Assembly: GCA_000436115.1 (NCBI GenBank)
Contig: FR894562.1
Coordinates: 129,184-162,107, forward strand
DNA length: 32,924 bases
Reading direction: 5' to 3'
Origin: Firmicutes bacterium CAG:534
Lineage (GTDB): Bacteria; Bacillota; Clostridia; Lachnospirales; Lachnospiraceae
The translations under genes were made by a program, and so were the position numbers. Below, piece by piece: positions 24,792 through 32,924 of the stretch. Position 1 is the first letter of the stretch; each line of letters starts with the position of its first letter. The notes under the pieces are model-generated. The model was not told the origin of the DNA, did no database searches, and saw only the letters and a list, made by a program, of their open reading frames with translations.

Positions 24792-26207
24792 ATGAACCGA
24801 AAAAATAAGGTAATGGAGGTTTATGGACTGTGGTTTGCAGACCTGCTCTCCATTTGTATTTCTTTTTTACTTGCAACCTATATCAGATTCGGCAATTTTA
24901 AGGATATGGGGGATAAGGGGATCCACTTTCAGGTATGTCTTCTGTTTATCCTCTTTTGCACGGTTTATAATTTCTTCCTGGACTGGAACAGAAATTTTTT
25001 GAAAAGAAGCGTTTGGAGGGAAATAAAGGAGATCGTCCAGTATCATGTCCTGATGCTTCTTGTGGTACAGACAGTGATGTATTTCCTGAAGTGGGGAGAT
25101 GTATTTTCCAGACTGGTAATGGTGCTGTTCCCGCTGATCAACATTGCTCTTACCTTTGGGATCCATATGCTGATCAAAAAAGGCATGAAGCTTCACTTTC
25201 AATCGGATCTTTCCCAGATCAAGGTACTTGTGATTACGGGGCAGGAGATGGCGGACAGCGTTTTAGAGAGGTTAAAGGAAAATCTGGATATCAGCTACCG
25301 GATCGTAGGAGTTGCCTGCCCTGAATATGAAGAAGGAGTTACAGGACAGATAAGGGGAGTGCCTATTGTGGGCATGGGACAGCATTTCATGGAAGAGCTT
25401 ACCCAGATGGCGCTGGATGAGGTATTTCTTTATGCACCTGAGCTTCGGCAGAAGCAGATCCAGGAGATCCTGAATGGACTGGACGAGATGGGGGTGGACA
25501 GCCATTATTGTCTGGAACTTCCGGGAACCCATTCCAGCACGGGGACGATCGATGATTTTGGAAGCTATTTTGTACTGACCTATACCAGATTTAAAAGCAG
25601 CTATAAGAGGCTTTTGCTGAAACGCTTAATGGACATTGCCGGAGGCCTTGTAGGCCTTCTGATCACCTTACTCTTCTTTCCCTTTGTGGCCATTGCCATT
25701 AAGCTGGATTCTCCCGGTCCTGTGCTTTTTTCCCAGATGCGGATCGGAAGAAACGGAAGACGATTTAAGATCTATAAGTTCCGCTCCATGTATGTGGATG
25801 CAGAGCAGAGGAAAAAAGACCTTGAAAAACAAAATGAAATGCAGGGACTTATGTTTAAGATGGAGAATGATCCCCGCATTACCAGAGTGGGGCGGTTTAT
25901 CCGGAAAACCAGTATTGACGAACTGCCGCAGTTTTATAATGTTTTAAAGGGAGATATGAGCCTTGTAGGAACAAGACCGCCTACAGAGGATGAGTTTGAA
26001 AAGTATAATCAATATTACAGAAGAAGGATCAGCATGACTCCGGGCCTGACAGGACTCTGGCAGGTGAGCGGCAGAAGCGAGATCGAAAATTTTGATGATG
26101 TAGTGAAATATGATCTTGAGTATATTGACTGCTGGTCCCTGACGTTGGATATTAAGATCTTATTAAAGACGATCTACGTTGTCTTTGCAGGAAAGGGCTC
26201 CAAATAA
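24792..26207 (+). CDS. polyprenyl phosphate glycosyl-1-phosphate transferase (initiating enzyme)
   Basis: This 471-residue enzyme of the WbaP/WcaJ type starts polysaccharide assembly by placing a sugar-1-phosphate on undecaprenyl phosphate. The N-terminal half has about four membrane helices and a cytoplasmic Rossmann-like domain. The C-terminal catalytic domain (from about residue 275) has KRLMDIAGGLVGLL as re-entrant helix, KLDSPGPVLF, YKFRSM, the catalytic D376-E377 pair in TSIDELPQF, LVGTRPPTEDEF and MTPGLTGLWQVSGR. Sugar choice (hexose or N-acetylhexosamine) cannot be fixed. AAGGAGGTGGAG at 24775-24786 is the ribosome binding site. The stop and next start overlap by one base (TAATG). Such genes often head a locus; here it lies deep inside. 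Confidence 0.92.
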   Translation: MNRKNKVMEVYGLWFADLLSICISFLLATYIRFGNFKDMGDKGIHFQVCLLFILFCTVYNFFLDWNRNFLKRSVWREIKEIVQYHVLMLLVVQTVMYFLKWGDVFSRLVMVLFPLINIALTFGIHMLIKKGMKLHFQSDLSQIKVLVITGQEMADSVLERLKENLDISYRIVGVACPEYEEGVTGQIRGVPIVGMGQHFMEELTQMALDEVFLYAPELRQKQIQEILNGLDEMGVDSHYCLELPGTHSSTGTIDDFGSYFVLTYTRFKSSYKRLLLKRLMDIAGGLVGLLITLLFFPFVAIAIKLDSPGPVLFSQMRIGRNGRRFKIYKFRSMYVDAEQRKKDLEKQNEMQGLMFKMENDPRITRVGRFIRKTSIDELPQFYNVLKGDMSLVGTRPPTEDEFEKYNQYYRRRISMTPGLTGLWQVSGRSEIENFDDVVKYDLEYIDCWSLTLDIKILLKTIYVVFAGKGSK

Positions 26208-27238
26208 TGTCGGATTATAAAATCAGCGTGATCGTGCCGGTCTACAATAAGGAAAACTATTTAAGCCGTTGCGTCGACAGCCTGCTTGGGCAGACCTACG
26301 AAAATTTGGAGATCCTGCTTGTGGATGACGGTTCCACAGATGAAAGCGGGAAGCTGTGTGACCGGTATGCTGCCGCAAACAATAAAATAAAAGTGATCCA
26401 TAAGGAAAACGGCGGATTGATCTCTGCCTGGAAAAGAGGCGCAGCGGAAAGCAGCGGCGAGTATCTCTGCTTTGTAGACAGCGACGACTGGGTGGATGGA
26501 GCCATGCTCGGGGAAATGAGCGGCTATCTGACCGGCAGTCCTTATGAGATGGTTGCCAGCGATTATCTGATCGAAAAGGATGACGGAAGCTCAAAGGCTG
26601 TGTATCAGGAGCTGCCGCCGGGGATATACGAAGAAAAGGCGCTGGAGGAGCAGGTGTATCCAAGGCTTTTGGGGCAGGAACACCGAATGGTAAACTTTTC
26701 CAGATGCATGAAGCTGATTTCCAGGAAGCTGATCCTGGAAAATCAGAAATATAGTAATGAGAAAGTGCGAATGGGGGAAGATGTGACGGTAATACTGCCG
26801 GCGCTTTTATCCTGCAAACGTCTGGCGGTGATGGATCATAAGACTTACTATCACTATTTTTATGAGACTGCATCCATGGTGCATGGGTATGATAAAGGAA
26901 TGTATGACAACCTTCTCCTTCTTTGGCAGATCATGAAGCAGGTGATCATGGAGAAGGTACCTGGGGACAAGCGCTCTGATATGCAGAAAAAAGCAGATCA
27001 GGAATTTATCTTTCTGCTGCTTCTGGCGCTGAAGAACGAAGCCAGGGGAAACCCCAAAGGATATTACAGCGCCATAAAAAGGATCTGCAGGGAAGAAGCA
27101 GTGCAGACAGTGGTGGCTGCCACGCAGGTGGAGGTAAAGGATCAGGCGAACAAGCTTCTTTATCTGGTTCTGAGACATCCCAGTGCATTTACCATAAGGC
27201 TGCTTCGGCTTGCCATGATCATTTATTACAAAGGATAG
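26207..27238 (+). CDS. GT2-family glycosyltransferase
   Basis: This is a 343-residue GT-A enzyme. The opening ISVIVPVYNKENYLSRCVDSL is split as ISVIVPVYN and YLSRCVDSLLGQTY. The nucleotide-binding VDDGSTDESG is followed by the DxD-type FVDSDDWVDG. MGEDVTVILPAL carries the acceptor-side acidic residues. One-base overlap with the initiating transferase (TAATG at 26205-26209) implies coupled translation, so it may add the second sugar to the lipid-linked intermediate, which is inference from order only. The chain ends in a short hydrophobic and basic tail. A GT2 paralogue follows after 16 bases. The donor is unknown. Confidence 0.88.
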   Translation: MSDYKISVIVPVYNKENYLSRCVDSLLGQTYENLEILLVDDGSTDESGKLCDRYAAANNKIKVIHKENGGLISAWKRGAAESSGEYLCFVDSDDWVDGAMLGEMSGYLTGSPYEMVASDYLIEKDDGSSKAVYQELPPGIYEEKALEEQVYPRLLGQEHRMVNFSRCMKLISRKLILENQKYSNEKVRMGEDVTVILPALLSCKRLAVMDHKTYYHYFYETASMVHGYDKGMYDNLLLLWQIMKQVIMEKVPGDKRSDMQKKADQEFIFLLLLALKNEARGNPKGYYSAIKRICREEAVQTVVAATQVEVKDQANKLLYLVLRHPSAFTIRLLRLAMIIYYKG

Positions 27239-27254
27239 AGAAGGGAGAAGAAGG

Positions 27255-28265
27255 ATGGAAGAGAGAAAAGATATGATCAGCGTGATCATTCCGGTCTATA
27301 ACGGGCAGGACTATCTGGAGAATTGTATCAAAAGTCTGGAGGAACAAACCTTTAAAGCCTTTGAAATTGTGATCGTCAATGACGGTTCCACGGATGGAAC
27401 GGGGGCTCTTTGTGAAAAGCTCTGTGCAGAGCATGAAAACATCCGGGTGCTCACTTTGGATGACCAGGGGGTTTCTGCAGCAAGAAATGAAGGGCTGAAA
27501 GAGGCAAGGGGAGAATTTATCACCTTTGTGGATGCGGATGACAGAGTGCGCAGCGACATGCTGGAGGTGCTTTACAATCTAATCACAAGTACGGGAAGCG
27601 ATCTGGCGGGATGTGACTTTTTTGCATGGCAGAATGAGACAGAGTGGAAAAAAGGAAGCAGCAGGGAAAGATATGCGGCCGGAGCTTCAGAAGAGATTAC
27701 CGTTCTTCCCTGGGAGGATTTTCTTACAAAGGGAATTCTGTTAAAAGATACCAGATGCTGGGCAAAGCTTTATAAAAGAAGCCTGATCGGCGAACACAGA
27801 TTCAGAAAGGGTCTGTCCATCGGAGAGGACATGCTGTTTCTGCTGGAGCTTTTGCCGGATCTTAACAAGGCGGCAAACATCAGCTATGCCGGATATGGCT
27901 ATTACCAGAATCCGGAAGGGGCCATGAACAGGCCCTTTACTCCTTCTTATATGGATCAGATCACCTGCTGGGAGTTAGCAAGAGGCGAGGTGCTTCAGCT
28001 TGACAGGGAGCTGAACGATGAGCTGACAGCGAAGATCATGATTGCGATCATGCTGACAGTGGGTAAAATTGCAGTTCTGCCGGGGAAGGAAAGAAAGAAC
28101 CAGAAGGAATACGTTCATATCTGTCATGATAAGCTGATGGAGGAGATCAAGGCAGAGGACGCCCTGGAAAATCTGGACAGGGGATATCGGCTGAAGGTAA
28201 AGCTGTTTTCCCAGATGCCGGGCTTTTATGTATGGCTGTATCATTTCAGAAGATACTTTAAATAG
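27255..28265 (+). CDS. GT2-family glycosyltransferase
   Basis: This is a 336-residue GT-A enzyme related to the gene before it. It has ISVIIPVYNGQDYLENCI at the N-terminus, VNDGSTDGTG for the nucleotide, FVDADDRVRS as the metal motif and IGEDMLFLLELL in the acceptor region. ATG 27255 follows AAGGGAGAAG (27241-27250); an in-frame ATG at 27273 would also keep the domain. It belongs to the same cytoplasmic assembly path as its neighbours, and a pyruvyl transferase gene follows. There is no membrane helix, apart from a basic, aromatic C-terminus (PGFYVWLYHFRRYFK) shared in style with the GT2 at 17471, which probably touches the membrane. Confidence 0.88.
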   Translation: MEERKDMISVIIPVYNGQDYLENCIKSLEEQTFKAFEIVIVNDGSTDGTGALCEKLCAEHENIRVLTLDDQGVSAARNEGLKEARGEFITFVDADDRVRSDMLEVLYNLITSTGSDLAGCDFFAWQNETEWKKGSSRERYAAGASEEITVLPWEDFLTKGILLKDTRCWAKLYKRSLIGEHRFRKGLSIGEDMLFLLELLPDLNKAANISYAGYGYYQNPEGAMNRPFTPSYMDQITCWELARGEVLQLDRELNDELTAKIMIAIMLTVGKIAVLPGKERKNQKEYVHICHDKLMEEIKAEDALENLDRGYRLKVKLFSQMPGFYVWLYHFRRYFK

Positions 28266-28279
28266 AGATGGAGAAGGGA

Positions 28280-29476
28280 ATGGATAAAAGACTGGTTTTA
28301 TATATGCATGCCGGCAGCGGAAACCACGGGTGTGAAGCCATTGTAAACAGCCTGTGCCATATGATCGAACCAAAGCCTTTGCTGGTAACTTACAGGGGAA
28401 AGGAAGATGAAAGCTATTCCTTAAAGGAACTGTGCGATATCCTGCCTGAAAGACGGTTTGAGGATCATCGCCTGATGCATGTGGCATATTATCTGTACCG
28501 AAAGCTTTCGGGAGACCGGGAAAGCTTTCTCCGTTATCGCTATGGAGAGGTCTTCCGGGGTGAAAAACCTCCCCTTGCGATTTCCATCGGGGGCGATAAT
28601 TACTGCTATGATAATATGCTTGCGGATCTTGCGCTTTCCCATGAAGCCTTTCGCAAGGCAGGAACGAAAACCGTTTTACTGGGCTGTTCCATTGAACCTG
28701 AGCTGTTAAAGCGGCCGGAGCTTTTAGAGGATCTGGGGAATTATGATCTGATCATTGCAAGGGAAACGATCACTTATGAAGCGCTCTGCCAGGCTCTTGA
28801 TCCGAAGAAAACCGGAATCCTGTGTTATCCTGACCCGGCATTTACCCTGAAGGGGAAAAAGCCCGTGCTGCCAGAGGGATTTGCATCCGGTAATACCATA
28901 GGGATCAATGTCAGCCCCATGGTAGTGGAAAGTGAAAAAAAGGGCGGCATCACCATGGCATGCTATGAAGAGCTGATCCGGTATCTGATCCTGCATACGG
29001 ATATGCAGATCGCACTCATTCCCCATGTGATCTGGGAGCAGAATGATGACAGAAGACCTTTGCATGAGCTGTTTTTGAAATTTGAGGATACCGGGCGAGT
29101 GCTTGAGATCCCTGATGGGAGCTGTGAGGAGCTGAAGGGGTATATTGGAAGCTGCCGCTTCTTTGTGGGAGCCAGGACTCATGCAACCATCGCAGCTTAT
29201 TCCTCACTGGTTCCTACGCTGGTGATCGGTTATTCGGTGAAAGCCAGAGGGATTGCCAGGGATCTGTTTGGAACGGAGGAGGGTTATGTGCTTCCAGTGC
29301 AGAAACTGCAGGATCCAGGGGAGCTTGTAAGGGCTTTTGGCAGCATCTACGAGAGAGAAGCGGAAATCAAAGGAAACTTGCAGGAGATCATGCCTTCTTA
29401 TGTGGAACGGGCACTTTTGACAGGGAGAGAAATAGATAGATTATGGGAAGAGTGCAAAAAGCCGCAAGAAATATAA
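28280..29476 (+). CDS. polysaccharide pyruvyl transferase family protein
   Basis: This 398-residue protein has the PS_pyruv_trans fold (GT-B-like), which transfers pyruvate from phosphoenolpyruvate to sugar hydroxyls as a ketal. Visible marks are an N-terminal glycine loop in HAGSGNHGCEAIVNSL, AISIGGDNYCYD, LLGCSIEPELL, ICYPDPAF-like strand (LCYPDPAF), and VGARTHATIAAYSSLVPTLVI near the C-terminus with the conserved R-x-H. The start is ATG 28280, with GGAG at 28270-28273, in preference to ATG 28268, which has little upstream. The gene overlaps the flippase gene by 34 bases. Pyruvate would add negative charge to the glycan. Some family members have other roles, so the substrate is inferred. 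Confidence 0.84.
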   Translation: MDKRLVLYMHAGSGNHGCEAIVNSLCHMIEPKPLLVTYRGKEDESYSLKELCDILPERRFEDHRLMHVAYYLYRKLSGDRESFLRYRYGEVFRGEKPPLAISIGGDNYCYDNMLADLALSHEAFRKAGTKTVLLGCSIEPELLKRPELLEDLGNYDLIIARETITYEALCQALDPKKTGILCYPDPAFTLKGKKPVLPEGFASGNTIGINVSPMVVESEKKGGITMACYEELIRYLILHTDMQIALIPHVIWEQNDDRRPLHELFLKFEDTGRVLEIPDGSCEELKGYIGSCRFFVGARTHATIAAYSSLVPTLVIGYSVKARGIARDLFGTEEGYVLPVQKLQDPGELVRAFGSIYEREAEIKGNLQEIMPSYVERALLTGREIDRLWEECKKPQEI

Positions 29477-30969
29477 TCTTTGGATATATCGGAAACCTTA
29501 CAACCCAGCTTCTGGGATTTTTACTTCGTACGATCTTTATCGCACATCTGGGTGATACTTTAAACGGGATCAACGATCTGTATACCAGCATTTTGTCTGT
29601 GCTGTCCATGGCAGAGCTCGGTGTGGGCACGGCGCTGAATTATAGCCTGTACGGGCCCGTAGCCCGTGGAGATGTGGAAAAGATCAAATCCTACATGCTT
29701 TTGTATAAGAAAGCATATCGGGTGATCGGGCTTGTAATTGCTCTCCTGGGGCTGGCAATTTCCCCGTTTCTGCCCTATCTGGTAAAACAGCCAGAGGGAG
29801 TGTCGGTCAGGGATCTGACGCTATATTATTTTATCTTTTTATTTAATACGGTAAGCTCCTATTTTGTGGCATTTAAGTACAGTCTGGTCAATGCGGAGCA
29901 GAAAAATTATATTCAGACCAATGTGATCACGATTACCAAAATGATCACCGTCACGCTGCAGATCCTTGTGATCCTTTTTACCGGGAACTTTTATCTGTAT
30001 CTTCTGACAGCAGCGGCGGTAGAGCTTCTGCAGAAGATCTTCGTAAGCTGCTATCTGAACCGCCTGTACCCGTATCTTCTGGATAAGCAGGTAAAGAAGC
30101 TCTCCCATGAGGAAACGGGAGAGGTGGTACGAAAGACCAAGGCGCTGGTGCTTCATAAGGTGGGGGATGTGGCGAGACTTCAGACAGACAGTATGATCAT
30201 TTCCGCCTTTATCAATGTTACGCTTGTGGGATATGTGGGAAACTATAATATGATCCTTACCTCCGTGGCAAATTTTGTGAATATTATTTTTAATTCCGTA
30301 CTTTCCAGCTTTGGGAACCTGATCGCAACCGAAAGCCGGGAAAAACAGTTTCAGGTGTTTAAGGTCTACCGCTTTTTTGCATGCTGGATCTATGGATTTT
30401 CCGCAGTGGGCTTTTTGCTTTTGCTGACGCCGTTTATTGTGATCTGGCAGCATGGCACGGAAAAGGTGCTTCCAGCAGCAGTGGTATTTTGTATTTTATT
30501 TGATTATTATTTCAAAGGTGATAGAATTGTGTTATCCAATTTTAAAACCGCCGCAGGAGTGTTTGAGCAGGATAAGTACCTGGCGCTGATCCAGGGACTT
30601 GTAAACCTTGTGATCTCCATTGTGCTGGTGCAGAGGATCGGGCTTCTTGGGGTCTATATCGGAACGGTAATTTCGGGGCTGATCGCCAATATCACAAAGC
30701 CCTTTATCATCTACCGGGTCTGCTTTGATAAAAGCGCCAGATCTTATTTTACAGAATCCCTGAAATATCTGGCGGTTTTGGCGGGGATCCTGCTTTTGCT
30801 GACAGGGCTTAAGACAGTGATCATGCCTGAGGTCACCCTGCTTTCCTTTGCAGTGATGTTTGTGGTGATCTGCGTGGTTTTTAACGGGATCTTTCTGGCG
30901 TTGTTCGGAAGGACGGAGGAATTTGGATATATATTTGGAATCATAAAGAGAAAGCTGAAAAGGGCATAA
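29443..30969 (+). CDS. Wzx-like oligosaccharide flippase (MOP superfamily)
   Basis: This is a 508-residue polytopic protein with 12 or more hydrophobic segments spread over the whole chain. The start, NIIFGYIGNLTTQLLGFLLR followed by LNGINDLYTSILSVL and ELGVGTALNYSLY, is typical of polysaccharide biosynthesis flippases in Gram-positive loci. It is predicted to move undecaprenyl-linked repeat units to the outer face. It begins inside the end of the pyruvyl transferase gene (34-base overlap); AGGGAGAG at 29422-29429 is somewhat far from ATG 29443, so GTG 29452 is a possible alternative. A separate ABC-type flippase is encoded at 18567, giving two candidate export routes. Confidence 0.88.
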   Translation: MGRVQKAARNIIFGYIGNLTTQLLGFLLRTIFIAHLGDTLNGINDLYTSILSVLSMAELGVGTALNYSLYGPVARGDVEKIKSYMLLYKKAYRVIGLVIALLGLAISPFLPYLVKQPEGVSVRDLTLYYFIFLFNTVSSYFVAFKYSLVNAEQKNYIQTNVITITKMITVTLQILVILFTGNFYLYLLTAAAVELLQKIFVSCYLNRLYPYLLDKQVKKLSHEETGEVVRKTKALVLHKVGDVARLQTDSMIISAFINVTLVGYVGNYNMILTSVANFVNIIFNSVLSSFGNLIATESREKQFQVFKVYRFFACWIYGFSAVGFLLLLTPFIVIWQHGTEKVLPAAVVFCILFDYYFKGDRIVLSNFKTAAGVFEQDKYLALIQGLVNLVISIVLVQRIGLLGVYIGTVISGLIANITKPFIIYRVCFDKSARSYFTESLKYLAVLAGILLLLTGLKTVIMPEVTLLSFAVMFVVICVVFNGIFLALFGRTEEFGYIFGIIKRKLKRA

Positions 30970-30979
30970 GGGAAGAAGC

Positions 30980-32503
30980 GTGGAACAGAAGATAAGTTCT
31001 GAAAAAAGAAAGAATGGAAAAGGGCAAGGAATGGGATTACAGGTTCCCTGTCTTTTGGCATGCGTATTTTTTCTGCTGTTATTGCTGCCCGTCTTTTACC
31101 TGTCCTTTTTTAATCGGGCAACCGGGGATGACTATGGATATGGAACCTATACCAGAGCAGCCTTTCAGGCAACGCATTCCCTGATCCCCTTCCTTGCGGC
31201 AGTGGGAAAAACCGTAAAACAATATTACCTAAGCTGGCAGGGAACCTGGTTCAGCGTGGCTGTTTTCAGCCTGCAGCCGGAGGTCTTCCATGACCGGGCT
31301 TATGTGGTGGTAGTATTCCTGATGCTTTTTTTATGGATAGCAAGTACGCTTCTTTTGTTTTTCCAGGTTCTTCATAAACAAATGAAATTTGATAGATGGA
31401 GCAGCATCTTATGCGCCGTGATCGTGCTGACCCTGGAGATTGAATTTATTCCCAGTACCAAGTCGGCTATTTTCTGGTTTAACGGAACGGCGCATTATAT
31501 GCTGCCGTTTGCCATGTGCCAGGTATTGGCAGTTCTTCTTTTTCGATTTGCACAGGAAAATGTGATAAGGGAATTTATTTTTCTGTCCGTCATTATGACG
31601 CTGCTTGGAGGATCGAATTACCAGGCTGCGCTGTTTGGGCTGGTGACAGCCTGCTATATAGGAGGATATTTTTACCTAAAATATCGGAATAAAAAGCTGT
31701 TTCTCCTTGGGATTCCCATAGTGCTGGAACTGATCGGCCTTGTGATCAGCATGAAGTCACCGGGAAATAAGGTACGGGGCGGCGAGGACTTTGGGTTTTC
31801 CTTTGCATGGGTAGGAAAAACGATCCTTGGCTCCTTTGCAGAGGCAGGCAGAACTTCCCTGGCCTATTTGACAGAGCAGCCGCTGATCGTGGCAGGCCTT
31901 TTGGCGCTGTTTCTTGTGATGCTGATTGCCATCCGGCAAAGAAAAGAAGAGAGCAGGGCATCCTATCAGCCGCTGATCGCTGTTTTGATGATCTGCCTTT
32001 ACTGCGCCATGTTTGCTCCCGCAGAATACGCAGGAGTGGGGGTTTCCGGCGGCGTCTACAATATGAATTATCAGGTGTTTCTGCTGACAGCAGCGGTTTT
32101 GCTGCTTTTGCTTGCAGCCGGTCTGGAAAAAGCCTTGAAGGGACTTTCCAGGAAAAGGGCAGCAGGGATCTGGCTTACAGGCCTGCTTGTGTGCCTTGTG
32201 ATTTTGGGGCTTTGCAGAAGCGGGATAAAAGAAACGACTTCATGGAACAGCCTGACCTATGCCGTCAGCGGACAGGCAGAGGATTACAGGGAACAGATGG
32301 AGCTGCAGACCAGGCTGTTGACAGAGGGAGAAGAGGAAGAGGTTGTGGTTCCGATGATCAACGACTGGCAGGGGCCGCTCATGCAGATGCCCGTTACAGA
32401 GGATCCTATGGCCTGGAGCAACCGGGTAACGGCAGCCTTTTACGGGAAAAAGAGTGTGACGGGAATTCCAAGGGAAGAATGGATAAAGGAAAATCAAAAG
32501 TAG
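30980..32503 (+). CDS. DUF6056-like polytopic membrane protein, GT-C-like candidate
   Basis: This 507-residue protein starts at GTG 30980 with GGGAAGAAG just upstream. A basic N-terminal tail of about 20 residues is followed by a membrane helix and an outer loop holding ATGDDYGYGTY, then QGTWFS, FWFNGTAHYMLPFA and about ten further helices. The C-terminal 90 residues are polar. The DDY pair in the first outer loop is the feature of DUF6056 and of GT-C-type glycosyltransferases that use polyprenyl-phosphate sugars. It may add a branch sugar outside the cell; a polymerase role is an alternative since no clear Wzy is present. Family recognition is from motif memory and is moderately sure. Confidence 0.65.
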   Translation: MEQKISSEKRKNGKGQGMGLQVPCLLACVFFLLLLLPVFYLSFFNRATGDDYGYGTYTRAAFQATHSLIPFLAAVGKTVKQYYLSWQGTWFSVAVFSLQPEVFHDRAYVVVVFLMLFLWIASTLLLFFQVLHKQMKFDRWSSILCAVIVLTLEIEFIPSTKSAIFWFNGTAHYMLPFAMCQVLAVLLFRFAQENVIREFIFLSVIMTLLGGSNYQAALFGLVTACYIGGYFYLKYRNKKLFLLGIPIVLELIGLVISMKSPGNKVRGGEDFGFSFAWVGKTILGSFAEAGRTSLAYLTEQPLIVAGLLALFLVMLIAIRQRKEESRASYQPLIAVLMICLYCAMFAPAEYAGVGVSGGVYNMNYQVFLLTAAVLLLLLAAGLEKALKGLSRKRAAGIWLTGLLVCLVILGLCRSGIKETTSWNSLTYAVSGQAEDYREQMELQTRLLTEGEEEEVVVPMINDWQGPLMQMPVTEDPMAWSNRVTAAFYGKKSVTGIPREEWIKENQK

Positions 32504-32521
32504 GAGAAAGGGGGAAGCAGT

Positions 32522-32924
32522 ATGCTGGAAATGATCAAAGAGGCGGAGGAGGAACTGCTGCATTATCCCAAAAGGAGCGCAGGGTATCTTCTTAAGAGGA
32601 GGATCAAAAAGATCCTTGGACAAAAGGTGGAGCCTTTGGATAAGATAAACTGGCCCAATGGGCTTTTAGCAAAGGCCCTGATGGATTATTATATGCAGAA
32701 TAAAAACTCCGAGGAAGCCAGAGAGATCATGGAATGCCTGAAGAAATATTATGACAGATGGATCCGCTCAGGCCATAAGCTCTATTATGTGGATGATATT
32801 TTCAGCGGGATCACGCTGATCGACCTGCATCAGATCACAGGAGAGGAGAAATATCAGAAAGCGGCAGAGAATATGCTGCAGTACCTTTTTCATCATGACA
32901 GGGATGAAGCGGGAAGCTTTCCCT
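32522..32924 (+). CDS. GH88/GH105-like glycoside hydrolase, N-terminal fragment
   Basis: An open frame starts at ATG 32522 after GGAGAAAGGGGGAAG (32505-32519) and runs off the right edge with no stop, giving 134 residues. The visible part is all-helical, with WPNGLLAKALMDYY, YYVDDIFSGITLIDLHQITG and EEKYQKAAENMLQYLFHH followed by GSFP. This order resembles the (alpha/alpha)6 barrel of GH88/GH105 unsaturated glucuronyl or rhamnogalacturonyl hydrolases. No signal peptide is seen. Because the catalytic region is mostly missing, the call is tentative. A hydrolase for uronic-acid glycans would fit a locus that makes a uronic-acid sugar, perhaps for trimming or turnover. Confidence 0.55.
   Translation, partial: MLEMIKEAEEELLHYPKRSAGYLLKRRIKKILGQKVEPLDKINWPNGLLAKALMDYYMQNKNSEEAREIMECLKKYYDRWIRSGHKLYYVDDIFSGITLIDLHQITGEEKYQKAAENMLQYLFHHDRDEAGSFP

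Noticed and set aside
1..32924. CRISPR array, tRNA/rRNA, phage or defence genes
   Set aside because: No regularly spaced repeats, no cloverleaf-like sequences in gaps and no phage, nuclease or toxin-antitoxin proteins; gaps between genes are too short to hold such elements.

Overview
The window is one long run of 28 genes, all on the + strand. Gaps between genes are at most 67 bases and many genes overlap. Both ends are cut inside a gene. No rRNA, tRNA, insertion sequence, CRISPR array or clear terminator was seen. Purine-rich GGAGG-type ribosome binding sites, frequent AGA/AGG arginine codons, GTG/TTG starts, moderate GC and the protein families (DUF6056, DUF5672, EpsF-like transferases) point to a Gram-positive Clostridia, most likely a Lachnospiraceae gut commensal. 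The genus cannot be named from the sequence alone.

The whole window reads as a surface polysaccharide (capsule or exopolysaccharide) biosynthesis locus. Left part (1-18499): the end of a GT4 glycosyltransferase; a TviB/TviC-like pair predicted to make UDP-GlcNAcA and UDP-GalNAcA; a DUF2334 deacetylase-like protein; a polytopic membrane protein; four GT4 transferases interleaved with two AsnB-like glutamine amidotransferases; an MBOAT O-acyltransferase with a membrane-anchored SGNH/DltD-like partner; two tandem GT11 fucosyltransferase-family genes; and a GT2 transferase.

Right part (18500-32924): a plausible sigma-A promoter, then a PglK/MsbA-like ABC flippase; a divergent GT11-like gene; an AT-rich pair (GT4 and hexapeptide acyltransferase) whose end overlaps a DUF5672 gene by 68 bases; a GT17 transferase; the initiating polyprenyl phosphate glycosyl-1-phosphate transferase; two GT2 transferases; a polysaccharide pyruvyl transferase; a Wzx-like flippase; a DUF6056 membrane protein; and the start of a GH88/105-like hydrolase.

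Working model (inference): an initiating sugar phosphate is placed on undecaprenyl phosphate by the glycosyl-1-phosphate transferase. A large set of transferases then builds an oligosaccharide that may contain N-acetylhexosaminuronic acid (possibly amidated by the AsnB-like enzymes), deoxyhexose, O-acetyl groups and pyruvate ketals. Wzx and/or the ABC flippase would export it. No confident Wzy polymerase, Wzz/EpsA-type chain-length regulator or EpsB-type kinase is visible, so those functions lie outside the window or in one of the two unassigned polytopic proteins. At least 13 recognisable glycosyltransferases and two flippases suggest a very large repeat unit or two glycan modules sharing one locus.
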